Shown piece by piece: positions 9,365-21,090 of a stretch of 64,000 nt of DNA. This stretch comes from Euryodendron excelsum. Taxonomy: Eukaryota > Streptophyta > Magnoliopsida > Ericales > Pentaphylacaceae. Each line of letters begins with the position of its first letter. The stretch's first letter is position 1. The position numbers and the translations under genes are program-made. The DNA lies in contig CM065387.1 in NCBI GenBank assembly GCA_033060915.1, positions 27,892,001 to 27,956,000 of the forward strand, given 5' to 3'. Below the pieces are notes generated by a model. That model worked only from the letters and a program-made list of their open reading frames with translations, made no database searches and was not told the DNA's origin.

Positions 9365-10005
9365 TGACCATTTTGCCCCTAGGCATCCGAACGCCCCGGG
9401 AACCACACCGGCTCTGGGTATCAAACCGGTAATGTCCCGAGAATACCTTTTATAGTGTTCTCAACCTTCCTTTACCTTTCTGGATCATTCCGAGTCAGTT
9501 CCAGCCAACCCGGCACAAAATGACCGTTTTGCCCTTAGAGGGCCGGTATCCTTTTTCGACCACACCGGCTCTGGGTATCAAACCGGTAACCTCCTGAGAC
9601 TACTTTTTATAGCAATCTCAACTCCCCTTTACCTTTCCGGATCATTCCGAGTCAGTCCCGGCAAACCCGGTACAAAATGATCGTTTTGCCCCTGGTAGGC
9701 CGGTCTCCTTTTCCGACCACGCCGGCTCTGGGAATCAAACCGGCAACCTCTGGGAACATTCTAAATAATGTTTCCAGATCCCAAGTCTTCTCTTGGGACA
9801 GTCCGAGTTTGTCCCGACAGTTTTCCGGTCCGATTGACCGTTTTGCCCCTAAGGGCCCGGTCAACCTTTCCGACCCATTTTGTCCTCGCTTTTCAAGTCA
9901 AATACCTCTAGGACACTATTTTAAGTGTTCCTGCTCCTTTCTGACCTTCCGGGTCATTCTCGGCTCCCTCAAATCATTCCCGGACTTTCCGGAGTCACTC
10001 CTAGT
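9365..10005 (+). repeat. 157-bp tandem repeats, 5' LTR of A, four units
   Basis: The TGACC/TGATC-GTTTTGCCC marker starts at 9365, 9521, 9678 and 9835. One hairpin (about 9595-9620, GAGACTACT against AGCAATCTC) is partly broken. The 3' LTR of A has only three units. Confidence 0.9.
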
Positions 10006-10102
10006 GAAGCCAGACTAAAAATTGCATGGTAGTCACTAATACAAGCGCCCAAATCTAGTCAAAAATACGTTGCTTGCCAACTTATAAAGTTTCCTAAGTG
10101 GC

Positions 10103-10125
10103 TGGCGCCACTAGTAGTGGCGCCA
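10103..10125 (+). promoter_or_regulatory. GGCGCC inverted repeat, 5' LTR of A
   Basis: Perfect arms TGGCGCCACT (10103-10112) and AGTGGCGCCA (10116-10125) have a 3-bp loop different from B's, so the arms are conserved while the loop varies. Confidence 0.75.
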
Positions 10126-10178
10126 AGAGCAATTTTGCCCTGGCACCACTGCAACAGGCGCCAAGTTTGTCCAACTTC

Positions 10179-10186
10179 TATAAATA
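10179..10186 (+). promoter_or_regulatory. LTR TATA box, 5' LTR of A
   Basis: TATAAATA has the same flanks as the box at 1705. Telo-boxes follow at 10270-10277 and 10315-10322; the middle box has a C-to-T change. Confidence 0.8.
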
Positions 10187-10789
10187 CAGAGCCTCATTCA
10201 ACGTGAAAAGAGTCTGCAAACTTAACCTAAAAATCTTATATTTCGATATACAGAGCTCGAGCACCTCCTAAACCCTAGCCTCCCTAGGTTTTTCAAATCC
10301 TAGCCACTCTACACAAACCCTAGCCCCCTATACACTTATACACTCCCCCATACACTCATACACTAGCCTTCAACCATCCTTTGAAGACTTGAAGAGCTGC
10401 CATCTAAAGCTTGAAGACAATCCTTGAAGGTCGAAGAAGAAGATCAAGACGAAGACCAAAGATTGAAGACTGCACGGCGCGCAAAATAAACAAGAAATAC
10501 GGTAGGCTCCCTATTTAAATTTTCGCACTTCCCCCCTCTCTCTTTTCTCTCCTAACCCACTTGGGTTTTCTCTATTTTAATCCCCCATCTCTTTCCCGCC
10601 CTTTCTTTGCATGCTTGAAACAAGGGGATTCCCGGTCCATGTGTAGGATTGGGCTATTGGAGAGTCATCGTGTCGGGGGCTTTATTCTAGTCTAACCAAA
10701 GACCACGTGGGTCTGGCCCCCTTGATTATGTGGTGAAGCCTTAACCTTGTATGTTCACGACCCCAAATTGCATTGTGCATATCATAATC

Positions 10790-12820
10790 TTGCATCTTCC
10801 AAAATTCGTTTTCAAACTCGTTTTCAAAATCGTTTTCAAACTTGTTTTCAAAATTGCATCAAAATCTCTTTTTCAAAAACTTGTTTTCAAAATTACAATC
10901 CTATGGTGATTCTAGCCTTTCTATGGCTAGGGTTGGTTTAGGAAAGTGTTACATTTAAAGTGACCAATATGGTCCATATTTTCAAAATCTTGTTGATTTT
11001 CAAAACCGCTTTCCTAAAGCGGTTCTAGCCCCCTTATGGTTAGAATTGCTTTAGGAAAGTGAGACATTTTCATAGTTTCCAAAAAACTCTCTCTTCAAAG
11101 ATCTCTTCCTAAAAATTTCTTTCTCAACATACTTTCCTAAAACTCTCCTCTTCAAAATTGTTTTCAAAAATTCCTTCCCAAAATCTGTTTTTCAAAACTC
11201 TCTTTTTCAACTCCTCTCCAAAATCTTTTCTTTAAAATCCACTTTCTAAAAACGTTCCCCACAACTCTTTCCAAAAACTCTCTTCCCAAAATTTTTCTTC
11301 TAGAAACTCTTCTCTAGGATCTTCTTTTCAAAATCTACGTTTCTAAAAATGCACTTTCCAAAACTCCTTCTCTTTAAAATCTTTTTCCAAAAACTCCCTC
11401 TTCAAATTTACTTTCCAAAAGTTCCTCCCTAGGATTCCCTTCTAGAAAACCTTCGTTTCCAAAAACGCACTTTCTAAAAATCCCTTTTCCTTAGATCCCA
11501 AATCAAGCCTTAGAGCCCACAATTAGGAAACCCTAATTTTCTTTCCAAAAACATGATTTTCAAACTTTGCCCCAAACTTAGGTTTTCAAAACCTCATGTT
11601 TTCACATAAAAAATATACATGTTTCCAAAACCTATTTTCTACGTCAAAACTATGGTTTTTCAAATCTAGGGTTTCTAAAACCTCCCTTTCCAAATCCTTG
11701 CCAAATCAAATCTTCCCTTTAGGAAACAAAATCAAACCTTTGCTTTAGGAAACCAAATCCAATCTCCCCGTTCAGGAAACTAGATCCTATCCTCCGTTTT
11801 TGGAAACAAAATCAAACCTTCCCTTTTAGAAACAAAATGCAATCCTTTCCTAATCCGACTTTTTTTCTTAATTCAAATCCTTCCTAAACTTCCACTTTCC
11901 TAAACCCTAAGTTTTCAAAAACTTGAACATAAAAATCTTTCCTAATTCAATCCCCTTTCCAAATCTTAACTTTCTAAATTCAAGCTTTAAAACCTTTCCT
12001 AAATTTAAACCTTTCTTAATTTCAAGATTTTCTAAAACTCTAAAACTTTCTAAAATTTTAAATCTTTCTAAACTCTAATACTTTCTAAATCCTAAACTTT
12101 TCAAATTTCAAATCTTTTCAAATCCAAAGTTTCCTAAATTCAAAACTTTCTTAAGTTAAATCTTTCTAAACTTCCAAGCTTTCTAAATTCTAAATCTTTC
12201 CAAAACTTCAACATCTTTCCAAATCCAAAACTTTCCTATTTTCAAAACTTCCTTATTTTCAAAACCTTTCCCTTTTCAAAACCTTTCTTAAAATGGAGCT
12301 TTCTTAATTCAAAACTTTCCCTTTCTTAATTCAAACATTTTTTAAGTTGAAAACTTCCCTTTTTCAAACCTTTCCAAAAACGAAACTTTCCAATTTTCAA
12401 AACTTCCTTATTTCAAAACTTTCCAATTTTCAAAACTTTCCTAAGTTGAAAACATTCCAAATTGAAAGCTTTCCTAAGTTGAAACTTTTCTAATTCTAAA
12501 ACTTTCCTAAATCAAGCCTTTTCTAATTTGAACCTTTCCTAAATCCAATCCTTTCCTAAATCTTCCAAGTCCAACATTCGAGTCAAATCTTTCTAAATCT
12601 TTCTAAATCTCAAGTTTTTCCTAAGTCTCTTCTCTTTCCTAAGTCTAGGCTTTCTTAAACCTTCTCTTTTCCAGAACAAGTCCAAATCTATCCTTTCAAA
12701 TCAAAGTCCAATCTTTTCTAAAATTTCAATTTCCAATCTCCTTTTCTAATCTCAAATCAAATCCAATTTTCAATACAATCTCTTTCTTCTAATCCAATTT
12801 CTCTCTTCAAATCAATCTCT
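10790..12820 (+). repeat. G-depleted low-complexity tract, 5' LTR of A
   Basis: Same composition and position as 2330-4400, with many small length differences from B, as expected of slippage-prone short motifs. Confidence 0.88.
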
Positions 12821-13623
12821 TTTCAATCAGACTCCGGTCCGAACTACGACTGACTTGATTCCCCCAAAGGGATACGTAGGCAACCTTCATAGGTGCGGTC
12901 ACAATACTTTTCAAACTTTCAATTCCACCCTCATTGGTGCGGTTTTCAAAACCTTTTCAAATCTCAAATTCCTATCTATTTTCAAACTTCTAATTTCAAA
13001 TTTCTATTTCTAAATTTTCATACTTTCCAATTTTAATTCTATCTCTTTAAATCTATTTTTCAATTCTCTTTCCTTACACTTGCATACCATGCATCATGTT
13101 AGTTTTCAAGCATTGTTTTTCAAAGTAGATAGGATTGAACACGAGTTAGTTAAAGACTCTCATAGGTGAATCTGGAGTAGATTGACATGTAGGTACCGAA
13201 AGGGCGGGGTAGGGTGATAGCTTAGTGCGTCTTCCCTACACGTAACCAACCTCCGAACTTAGGATCACTGATTTCAAAGGCCAAAAGGAGTTATTTTTCT
13301 AAAAAGGGCTAAATGTTTTCCAAAGGTTGCCAAACAACCTGTTTTCCTAAAAACCCTCTCTTGAGGATATTTTCCAAAATCGTTTTCCAAAAACCCTAAG
13401 TGTAGTCTTCGGATTATTCTTAGTTTTTAGGTGACCTAACTCACCTCAATCAAGTTAGGTGGCAACTCCGAATCTTTTTCAAAAGCCCTTTATTCAAACA
13501 AAATTTTCAATTCAAATCTAGTCGCACTCATTCTTTTAGGAGGGTGAGTTCTAACGAGAGAGTACAACATTTTTCCCGCTTGGGTGAGTATTCCTCATGT
13601 GCGAAAAATCTGGGCGCGATAGC

Positions 13624-13641
13624 TGGCGACTCCACTGGGGA
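13624..13641 (+). other. Primer-binding site of element A
   Basis: TGGCGACTCCACTGGGGA, identical to B's site, two bases after the LTR end. Confidence 0.87.
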
Positions 13642-15178
13642 GACTTAGAGGGTTAGGCCGTAGTCATGTCTCTTTACCCTTCACCCATGTAGAGTCTTCA
13701 ATTAACTTGGTTCAATCCTATTCACTTTAAATTTTCAAAACCAAATTTTCAAAATTGTTTTCAAAAAAAAAAAAAAACATGCATTTACTCATATTATCTT
13801 GTATTATGTTTGTCATCCACATACTAACACTTGCATCTTTGTTTCGTAGGTACACGTTTTGTTTAAATTTTATTAACTGCTTTACATGAATGTGATGTAC
13901 AGGATGAATGGGAGTTGTTGGGCCCTTTCCTCCACTTTTAAAAATCACACACACACTGCATGTGCACTCGCATTCTGCATACTTGCATACCCTGATATGT
14001 CCTTTCTAGTTAGAAAGGGGGAACGGTATATTGGTTGTGGGCAAGATGCTGTGTCAGTTTCTTCGCCTACAACCTCTTGATGGTTCCCTCACTCGGATCA
14101 CCAACCGATCATGGCACCACCTCGGGGAGTGGGCCTAGGTTTGAAGATCCGGGGACCGAGCCTTTTTAGGACACATTAGTCAGCCCTCAACCTCATACTC
14201 ATATAGATACCATGCATAGCCGAACCTCTGCCGGATTTAAGACACGAGCACCGTTTTCAAATTCACGGAGGAAAGGGCGACTGCTCTTACTTTCATTTAT
14301 ACCTGTTGTTATAATGCTTGTGTTTATACTGTTATAATGCATGTCTAACTGTTCATGCATGCATGTTTACTTCAGCTTGTACTTTCTCTCCTTATACTTT
14401 TTGCATATTCATGTTCATGCATTCAATATTCCATGTCAAGACAAAAGTTCCAAGTAACTCAAGTCACTGCATTCTCATGCATATGATCAACCCATTGAGA
14501 GTGACACCAACGTTACTCTCCCTTGCATTAAACCTACCCAAACCCTAAGGGTTCCCGTGTAACCCTAAGGACTCATTGCATGCATCTCGATTCATTCCAT
14601 AAAAGGGGCCCCAATACCTCTATGCTCACGGAGATAGGGTTGCCAAGAAGACAAGGGGCAATCAATCAACAAGGTCCCTCAGCAGCCTCCTCGACATCAA
14701 ATCCAAGAAGGGTGAATCCGAAGACTCAAGAGTAGTTTAGGGTTTCCTTTTGTAAAACTAGATAGGTGGAAGTCCAAAGGAAAATGTTCCCCCTCCCCCT
14801 ATTAAAATGTATTTCAATTCTTTTGTATTTCAAACCTAGAATGTAGTGTACTTCTTTATTTTTATGAATGAATGCATGGATAATTGAGGGTTCCCACCTG
14901 ACGGTAAAGTGTCTTCATACAGGGGCAAACCCCTTATCTCCAAAAGTGAGGCAATACATCATGTTTAGTCTCCCTCTCAAGCAGGGGCAACCCTAGGACA
15001 TGCATTGCATAAAGTTGTCTAAAAACCAAAAACTAACTTGTGACTTGTGTTTTTGTCTTTTTCTTTTTTCTTTTTATTTCTATTTACAGAAGTCACCTTG
15101 CACTGAGTCAACATTGCTCTCAAGAAAGTGCAACATCCACCTAGGGATCCTATTATCACTCGGCACAAAGCATCACTG
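13642..15178 (+). other. Untranslated leader of element A
   Basis: Homologous to B's leader and free of convincing coding frames. It ends in a long pyrimidine run and TTTACAG|AAG (AG at 15088-15089), a candidate splice acceptor before gag. Confidence 0.75.
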
Positions 15179-17185
15179 ATGGCTGCTAACCCTGAAGAAT
15201 CCTCTCAAGTCTCTTGAGACGAAGTTAATGAAATGAGGGCTAAGATGGATGAGATGCTCAAACTCATTCAAACTCTGGCCATGAAGGATGCTACTGCGGT
15301 CCCGTCATCATCAATGACTTCATTTAAAGACCTTGAACCCGCTAATCCGAGGATCTTGCTTCAGTCTGACAATGCTGGGAAAACCAAAGAAGATGCCAAA
15401 AGGGTCAATACTGAAGAAGAAGAGACCATATTGCTTTCACCCGTCACAAAGAAGGCCCCTCTAGATCCTCTCGGTCTGAAAATCCAAGGGTTGGAGGATT
15501 CGTTGCGAAGTCTCCATGGCCATGATGCTTATGGATTCACTTCCTATGATGAGCTATGTTTCTTCCCTGACCACCCGAGGCCTGCTAAGTTTAAAATGCC
15601 TGACTTCCAGAAGTACGACGGTACCGGTAACCACGTTGCTCATCTTCGCCTATACGCCGGAGCACTAAGTGGACATGGCAACGACCCGAAGCTCCTTATG
15701 TAGTTATTCCAACACAGCCTCACTGGGTCGGCTCTGCAATGGTTCGCTCGTTTGGACTTAAGGAAGATCATAACCTGGATGGAGGTAGTCAATGCGTTTA
15801 AAGCCCAATACCGTCTTAACATCGACCTCACTTTTGATCGATGGTCCTTGATGACGATGAGCAAGGGTGAGAAGGAGAGCTTGAAAGCATACGCCCTAAG
15901 ATGGAGGGAGGCCGCTGCACAAGTTAATCCCCCGTTGGAGGAGAAGGAGTATGTACAACTATTTGTACATACTTTTCAAGGTATATTCTATGAGAAACTC
16001 TGCACAAGCGTGGGAAAAAGCTTTTCCGAGCTCATCATGCAGGGAGAGATGATAGAAAACGGCCTCAAGACAGGAAGAATTACAGATCCCTATGCCAAAA
16101 CTGGAGAAAATACTGCCAACATCGCCAAGAAGGTGGCTACTACAAGGGGCACGATCAAAAAGGAAAATGAAGTGTCTAATATTCTGCCTAGCCAACCACC
16201 TTAATACCGACCTCCGCTCCAATCACCCCAAGTCCTGCCCTTACCCACCTTGACCATGCCTACTCCAACCCCTAACTATGGCCCCCCTGGGGCACGATCC
16301 AACTTTAATAGACCTACTCGACGCATCCATATCTTCGACGCCTTAGCATGCACCCAAACTGAGGCCTACCATAGCCTTCTAAAGAATAACATCCTGAAAC
16401 CCATACCTGCTCGCCCGTTGCCAAGCCCTCTACCCCTAACCTTTAATGCTGCCCTTACATGTGAGTATCATTCAGGTGGCCAGGGGCATGACACCGAAAG
16501 CTGCTTTGCTCTCAAGCACAAGATCCAAGACCTGATCGACAATAAGACCATCGATCTGCAGCCGGTAAAACTTGCTCCCACTCCTAATGTGACTGCTAAC
16601 CCTCTGCCAGATCACACCGTCAATATGATACTAGTAGAAATGGAGGGTGAGGGAGTGTTTGATGAGCCTGAGGCCGAGGACTATGAGGACAATTGGGAGA
16701 CTGAGGAAGAAGATGACTGGGAGGAGGATCTCCTATTATGCCCAATCTATCTCCATAACCCTGATGAAGTGCCTGATGCTTCCGACTGGCCCATTGAGGA
16801 GCCAATGTTCCTGGGAGATGAGACTACTGAAAACATGGTTGTTGATGGATGGGGTGCTGAGTTTCTGCATCCGAAATATGCCGCGGCCAAACGTCATTTG
16901 CTAGAGAGTCATCGGCCTACAAATGAGTACAACTATGAAGAAATGAGCTGGAGGATAGAGAAGCCAAGAGCACAAGCAGAGCCATTCGAATTAGAAGGGG
17001 GTGAGCTGGTCACCCTGTTTACAGAAGAACTCGCTACACAAAACAAGAAGGAGGCTGACAACTGCATCAACAGTGTCAACGCCTGTGGAGCTCTAGGGGA
17101 AGCCTTTGCTTATCTCGCCTTGGCAGAGGATCCGGGTCGCGAATGGAGCGTCGAAGATGTGGGGATTGTCTCAAGGCCGTACTAG
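15179..17185 (+). pseudogene. gag: gag of element A, full length (~668 codons) with three in-frame stops
   Basis: The gene runs from MAANPEESS to GIVSRPY and the TAG at 17183-17185. Domains: short helix near residues 19-35; gag capsid-like domain about residues 120-290 with LQWFARLDLRK-type residues; proline-rich linker about 340-425; knuckle CEYHSGGQGHDTESC at 428-442; acidic DYEDNWETEEEDDWEEDL near 500-520; C-terminal EDPGREWSVEDVG. Stops are TGA at codon 13 (15215-15217), TAG at codon 175 (15701-15703) and TAA at codon 342 (16202-16204), each a C-to-T change relative to a sister copy. The first also stops B's companion from being the functional parent. No frame continues into protease or polymerase after the stop. 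Confidence 0.93.
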
Positions 17186-17636
17186 AAATGGGTTCTTTGC
17201 ACAAGCGTACAAGAGAGGGGTGGTTTCACCCACTTTCTTTCTATCCCTTTTACTTATTGTTTTTACATTAATGCTTACATTTTCTTATTGCTGAAGAACC
17301 TTATGCTTTTCATAATAATAATAATAATAATCAAATGACAGTCTTTTATTCCATTGCTGTTGTCTTGTCTTCCCTAGGAATAGTGACTACTTTCTATGTA
17401 AGGGGCATGGTTTGTCTTATGGAATGATCCAACTTGAAGGGATGATAGCATGAGTTAACCACTCGCCAAATGATCAGCCTTCCACAGAGAGAGAGAATAA
17501 GGATGAGTGAGGATACTACCCAAAGGCAGCACTTGCAAGACTCTGAGGCTAAGCGATGTGTGGCCAGTTTATCGAGAGGAAGAGGAGCCATCTTTCATTC
17601 CCCCACATATAAAAGAATGAATGACTGAATAAATAA

Positions 17637-17900
17637 CTAAATGTGTTCATATTCCCTTTGCTTGACCCTTAGTGTCTCGCGGAAAGCGAAAATTTTCTTT
17701 GTTAACCCTGATCCAAGACTGTCCTCCCCACACTGGGACAGACAATAGTTGAGAACTTTAGGAATGGTATCCACCCCCGCTGTGCTAAAAGCAGCAATGA
17801 AAGCTCTATGGATCAAGCAATCTAATTCAAAGTGAAGAGAGGCCCTCATTTCATTTCTCATACAGTCAAAAGCAACCCCTTGCCAAACTCGTTGAGCCAC
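17637..17900 (-). CDS. Unrecognised 87-residue open frame downstream of PMD
   Basis: An open frame of 87 residues on the PMD strand, also open in B at 28076-28339 with few changes. It begins MAQRVWQGVAF and has no domain I recognise. Because A and B are close relatives, shared openness is weak evidence for coding. It could be a leftover of a longer PMD-strand transcript or chance. Confidence 0.25.
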   Translation of the reverse strand: MAQRVWQGVAFDCMRNEMRASLHFELDCLIHRAFIAAFSTAGVDTIPKVLNYCLSQCGEDSLGSGLTKKIFAFRETLRVKQREYEHI

Positions 17901-18871
17901 TTATCCTTTCTTAACAAAACCCCAACCTAGGGATCACCGCCCACACTTGGTATATTGAATTACGAAGGAAAAGGTTTAAGGGGAAAGGGTTAAAGAATTG
18001 TTTCGTTTCATAAAAGAACAAAAAAGAAATAGAAAGAACAAGCAAAGGAAAGGAGTTGCCAAGGGGCAAGAGGCCAAAAAAAAAAAAAAATCCTTTAATG
18101 AAAGGCCTAAAGGAGCCATGATTGGGTCATCTTCAAAAGCATAATGAGAAGATCAAATGAGAAGAAAGTCATATGAAATATATAGAAAGGGTGAAAGAAC
18201 AGGGTCATTTTGACCCTAAGAATTATATGGTCAAAAGCAAGAAGGAAGTTTAAAGGTGATCCTAGGATACAAGGAAACCCAGTAGGAACAATAGGTTTGA
18301 GCCTTTACCCTTTTCTTACAAAACCCCGAAACCATGGCCTACATTACAACCCTATTAAAGTCCCCTCTGATTGAAAATAGATTGCTTGATCTAAATGAGT
18401 TAGATACGCTGCCAAAGTTTTAAAAAAAAAAAAAAAGATGCTAATCCTACTGAAAAAATGATTAAGGACAGTATGAATCTAAACCTTGCTGAAAACAACA
18501 TTGAATTTGAGCCTACATATCCCGTTGTTTCTAAAACCCCATAACCTAGCCTACATTACGGTCCTAAACAAAGTCTTCTCGGATTGAAATGACTGGCCAC
18601 TTATCGCTCTGCCAAAGGTCAGGTAAGTTGCTGCTAAGACCTCGAGAGTCGAGAGTCTCAGCCCAATAACCCTATACACTAACCCTACGACAAAGAGTTG
18701 GGGGCGATCAAGAGGTTGAGTAAAGTACGAAATGCTATCATCCAATCCAGGTTAGGTTGAGCCAAAAGAGAGGCTAAACCCCCAAAGAGGAAAGAGTTAC
18801 CATTCCCAGGACTACAAGGCTAATAGCACCCTGTGTCATTCTATTAACATATTTCTAACTTGTGCATATGT

Positions 18872-18888
18872 AAAAAAAATAATAATAA

Positions 18889-18921
<33 letters not shown>
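18872..18921. repeat. AAT/AATA microsatellite, element A
   Basis: AAT units grade into AATA units. The copy in B (about 29157-29200) differs in length. Confidence 0.9.
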
Positions 18922-19178
18922 AGCATGGCTTTGCACATATAGGATATAACTCCCTGTAGAAATAGAAGTCATCAGCATCAACTCGTGGAACAAATATCAC
19001 GTGCATCTGGTCATATGCCTAGCTGTAAAGATCATGAATGTATCTGTCTACCCATGCATCTAAGTATCATAAATATCCATACTTATACACAAAACTATGC
19101 AAAATAAAACCGCCTAACATCAATACATCTCAGGAACAAGGGGCAAAAGAGGATCAGAATCTCTACAAGGGGCATCTC

Positions 19179-21090
19179 TCACAGGTCGAAGTCGATATCA
19201 TCTGGATCAAAATCCCCGAAACCCGACATCGGAGGAGGAGGATAACTACTCGAAGCACCGCCATCCTACAGGGAAGATAGAACCGAAACCAGCTACATAC
19301 AAAAGGAACTAAGCAACAACAGAGCAAGAAGAAGCAGAGGGAGAATAACATACCCCCCCACCACCCAACTGAGATAACCGAGCCGTCAAGGAAGCTACCT
19401 CGGCCTGGTACTGGTCCCGCTCCATCTAGTACTGGTCTCTCTGGTCTCTCACAGCAGTAAACTCGGCCTAGGGCACATATCCTCCTGGCCAACAGCGTAC
19501 CCGCCGACTACTACCTCAAACCGGGTGAAGGCACCAACCGAATGAGCCCCAAAGCACGGCGCCACAAGTCAACCACCTCCTGGCCAACAGCGTACCCGTC
19601 GACTACTACCTCAAACCGGGTGAAGGCACCAACCGAATGAGCCCCAAAGTGCACAGTATAATCCGTATCCGGAGGAAGCAAGAACTCGGCACCCGGTTGA
19701 CGCTCCTGATAAGGGATAGGCACTCCCGCCACCAGGGCTCCAAACATATACTCTGGTGGAGCTCCTGCTGATCGGAACTCCTCATGAAACTGCCGCCAGT
19801 GTCGCTCTCCAAGATAGGACTCCCAGGTGTCATCACTGAGAAAAGCAGCTTTCGATAAGGACAACGGGACTAGGTACCGGATTCTCTGGTAATGGACTGA
19901 TCCAATGAAGGGCCGCCAGGTCACATCCCTCGCCTCAATCAACTCCAAGTTAGCCCGGAGCGTCACAAAGTCAGTAATCTCCGATCGCTGGGCTACCCGG
20001 TCACAAGCCCACCTCAAAGCACGAGGATAGAGATCATCCTCAACAACTGCAGGGCAATGCTCCAGCAGGTACTCGTAACTCCACCAGACAAGGAAGGGCC
20101 AAAAGCTAGTCATGCTGCCCCAACGAGAATAAGTCCGAACCCGCATCGATCGAAGAAAGCAGCCAAAAGAAAAACACCCCCAGTCCAACTCAGACAAAGC
20201 TCCTAGATCGGCTACTATACTCACCAAACGACACGGCACGAGTGACTTGTTGTTGTTGCAGAAGCAACTAAAGATGATATACAACACAAGTCGCCGTCTC
20301 ATGATATCCCGCCTAGCAGGCGATGGCTCAGTAGCAAAAGTACGCTCACCCTGACTAATCCAAGAGACTGGGAAGGCAGAACACTCAGGCTGAGGCAAGT
20401 CCAATAGCAAACAGGCCTCGTCCCTGCTGACCGGGTGTAGGGTGATCCGCTGGCCGACAAAGGAGAGTCCAGTAATAATCGCCTAATCTAAAGGAATGGG
20501 GCCTAACTCAAAGCCGACAAAATGGAAGGTCCCAGTCTCCCCGAACCACCTCTCAATAAGTGCCAGTACCAAATGCCGGTTCAGGCGATTAGCCTGTAAT
20601 CCCATAAAGGCGTCAAACCCGATCTCTGCTAAGAAGGCACGGTATGATGGGGCAGCTTGCTGTATGGTCACAAAAACCTGATGAACAGCCCCTCGGAAAG
20701 CTGTATGTACCCGCAGAGGTGGCAAATGCTGTCTGGAGTATACACTAGGATGATAGGCCAGATCCCCGAGTGGTGGGACATCCGATATCTGCAGATCTCC
20801 CAAGTCGGCGTTGTCTGCCTCTGCCTGGAAGAAGCTCTCCTATAACCGGTCACTTGATCCCCGAGGCCCGGTACCTCCTCCTCGGCATCAATCTCCTCGG
20901 CAAAAGCCTGCTCAACCAGAGGAAAATGGTCGACAGGTGGCCTACTCCCCTGCCCGCTCTGGCTGGATGAAGATCGTCCGGTAGATCGTCGACTATCTCT
21001 AGATCGACTAGAGCCGCCAGCAGAATCTGTCCGGGCCGCTTTCCCCGAGCGGCATCTCCTCTCAGAACCGTCATCACCTGCATCTGCCAT
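19179..21090 (-). pseudogene. Antisense plant mobile domain (PMD) gene of element A, disrupted
   Basis: PMD-family gene on the strand opposite to gag. The start is the ATG of MADAGDDGSERR. An N-terminal Ser/Arg-rich segment and an acidic stretch (EEIDAEEEVPGLG) come first. The PMD core follows, with LNRHLVLALIERWF, GTFHFVGFELGPIPLD and WPFLVWWSYEYL. The last exon, after an 88-bp GT-AG intron (19266-19353), encodes an acidic tail ending DPDDIDFDL. Lesions: a two-base loss near 20812 shifting frame relative to B, a TGG-to-TAG stop near 20484, and an internal duplication (19482-19649). Arabidopsis PMD proteins MAIN and MAIL1 act in transposon silencing; what this element-borne copy did is unknown. 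Confidence 0.88.
19482..19649. repeat. Local duplication inside the PMD gene of A
   Basis: A 73-bp segment (19482-19554) recurs at 19577-19649, a 95-bp offset, with one or two differences. B has a single copy, so the duplication is specific to A and disrupts the reading frame. Confidence 0.9.

Larger units (their letters stand above)
8644..13621 (+). repeat. 5' LTR of element A (4,978 bp)
   Basis: It starts TGTAAGCACCCC and ends GGGCGCGATA, where the usual terminal CA has become TA by a C-to-T change. Parts: 81-bp repeats 8850-9126, hairpin cluster about 9125-9275, 157-bp repeats from 9365, inverted repeat 10103-10125, TATA 10179, telo-boxes 10270-10322, G-poor tract about 10790-12820. Confidence 0.95.
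17186..19178 (+). other. Region between convergent gag and PMD genes, element A
   Basis: About 2 kb without a recognisable gene. It contains a repeated motif (AAACCCC ... CCTACATTAC) at about 18321-18370 and 18533-18570, a less similar one near 17915, two A-runs (18076-18090, 18421-18437) and an AATA microsatellite. It is collinear with 27625-29470 in B; part is recognisable in D around 45860-45900. Confidence 0.7.

Noticed and set aside
17186..19178. Hidden protease, RT or integrase between gag and PMD
   Set aside because: Searched for D(T/S)G, YxDD, HHCC and DDE-type contexts in the readable frames by eye and found none in A or B.
20850..21083. Separate 77-residue protein (also 31067-31294, 63420-63770)
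   Set aside because: It is an alternate frame over the PMD N-terminus; the frame beginning MADAGDD is conserved and in phase with the PMD core.
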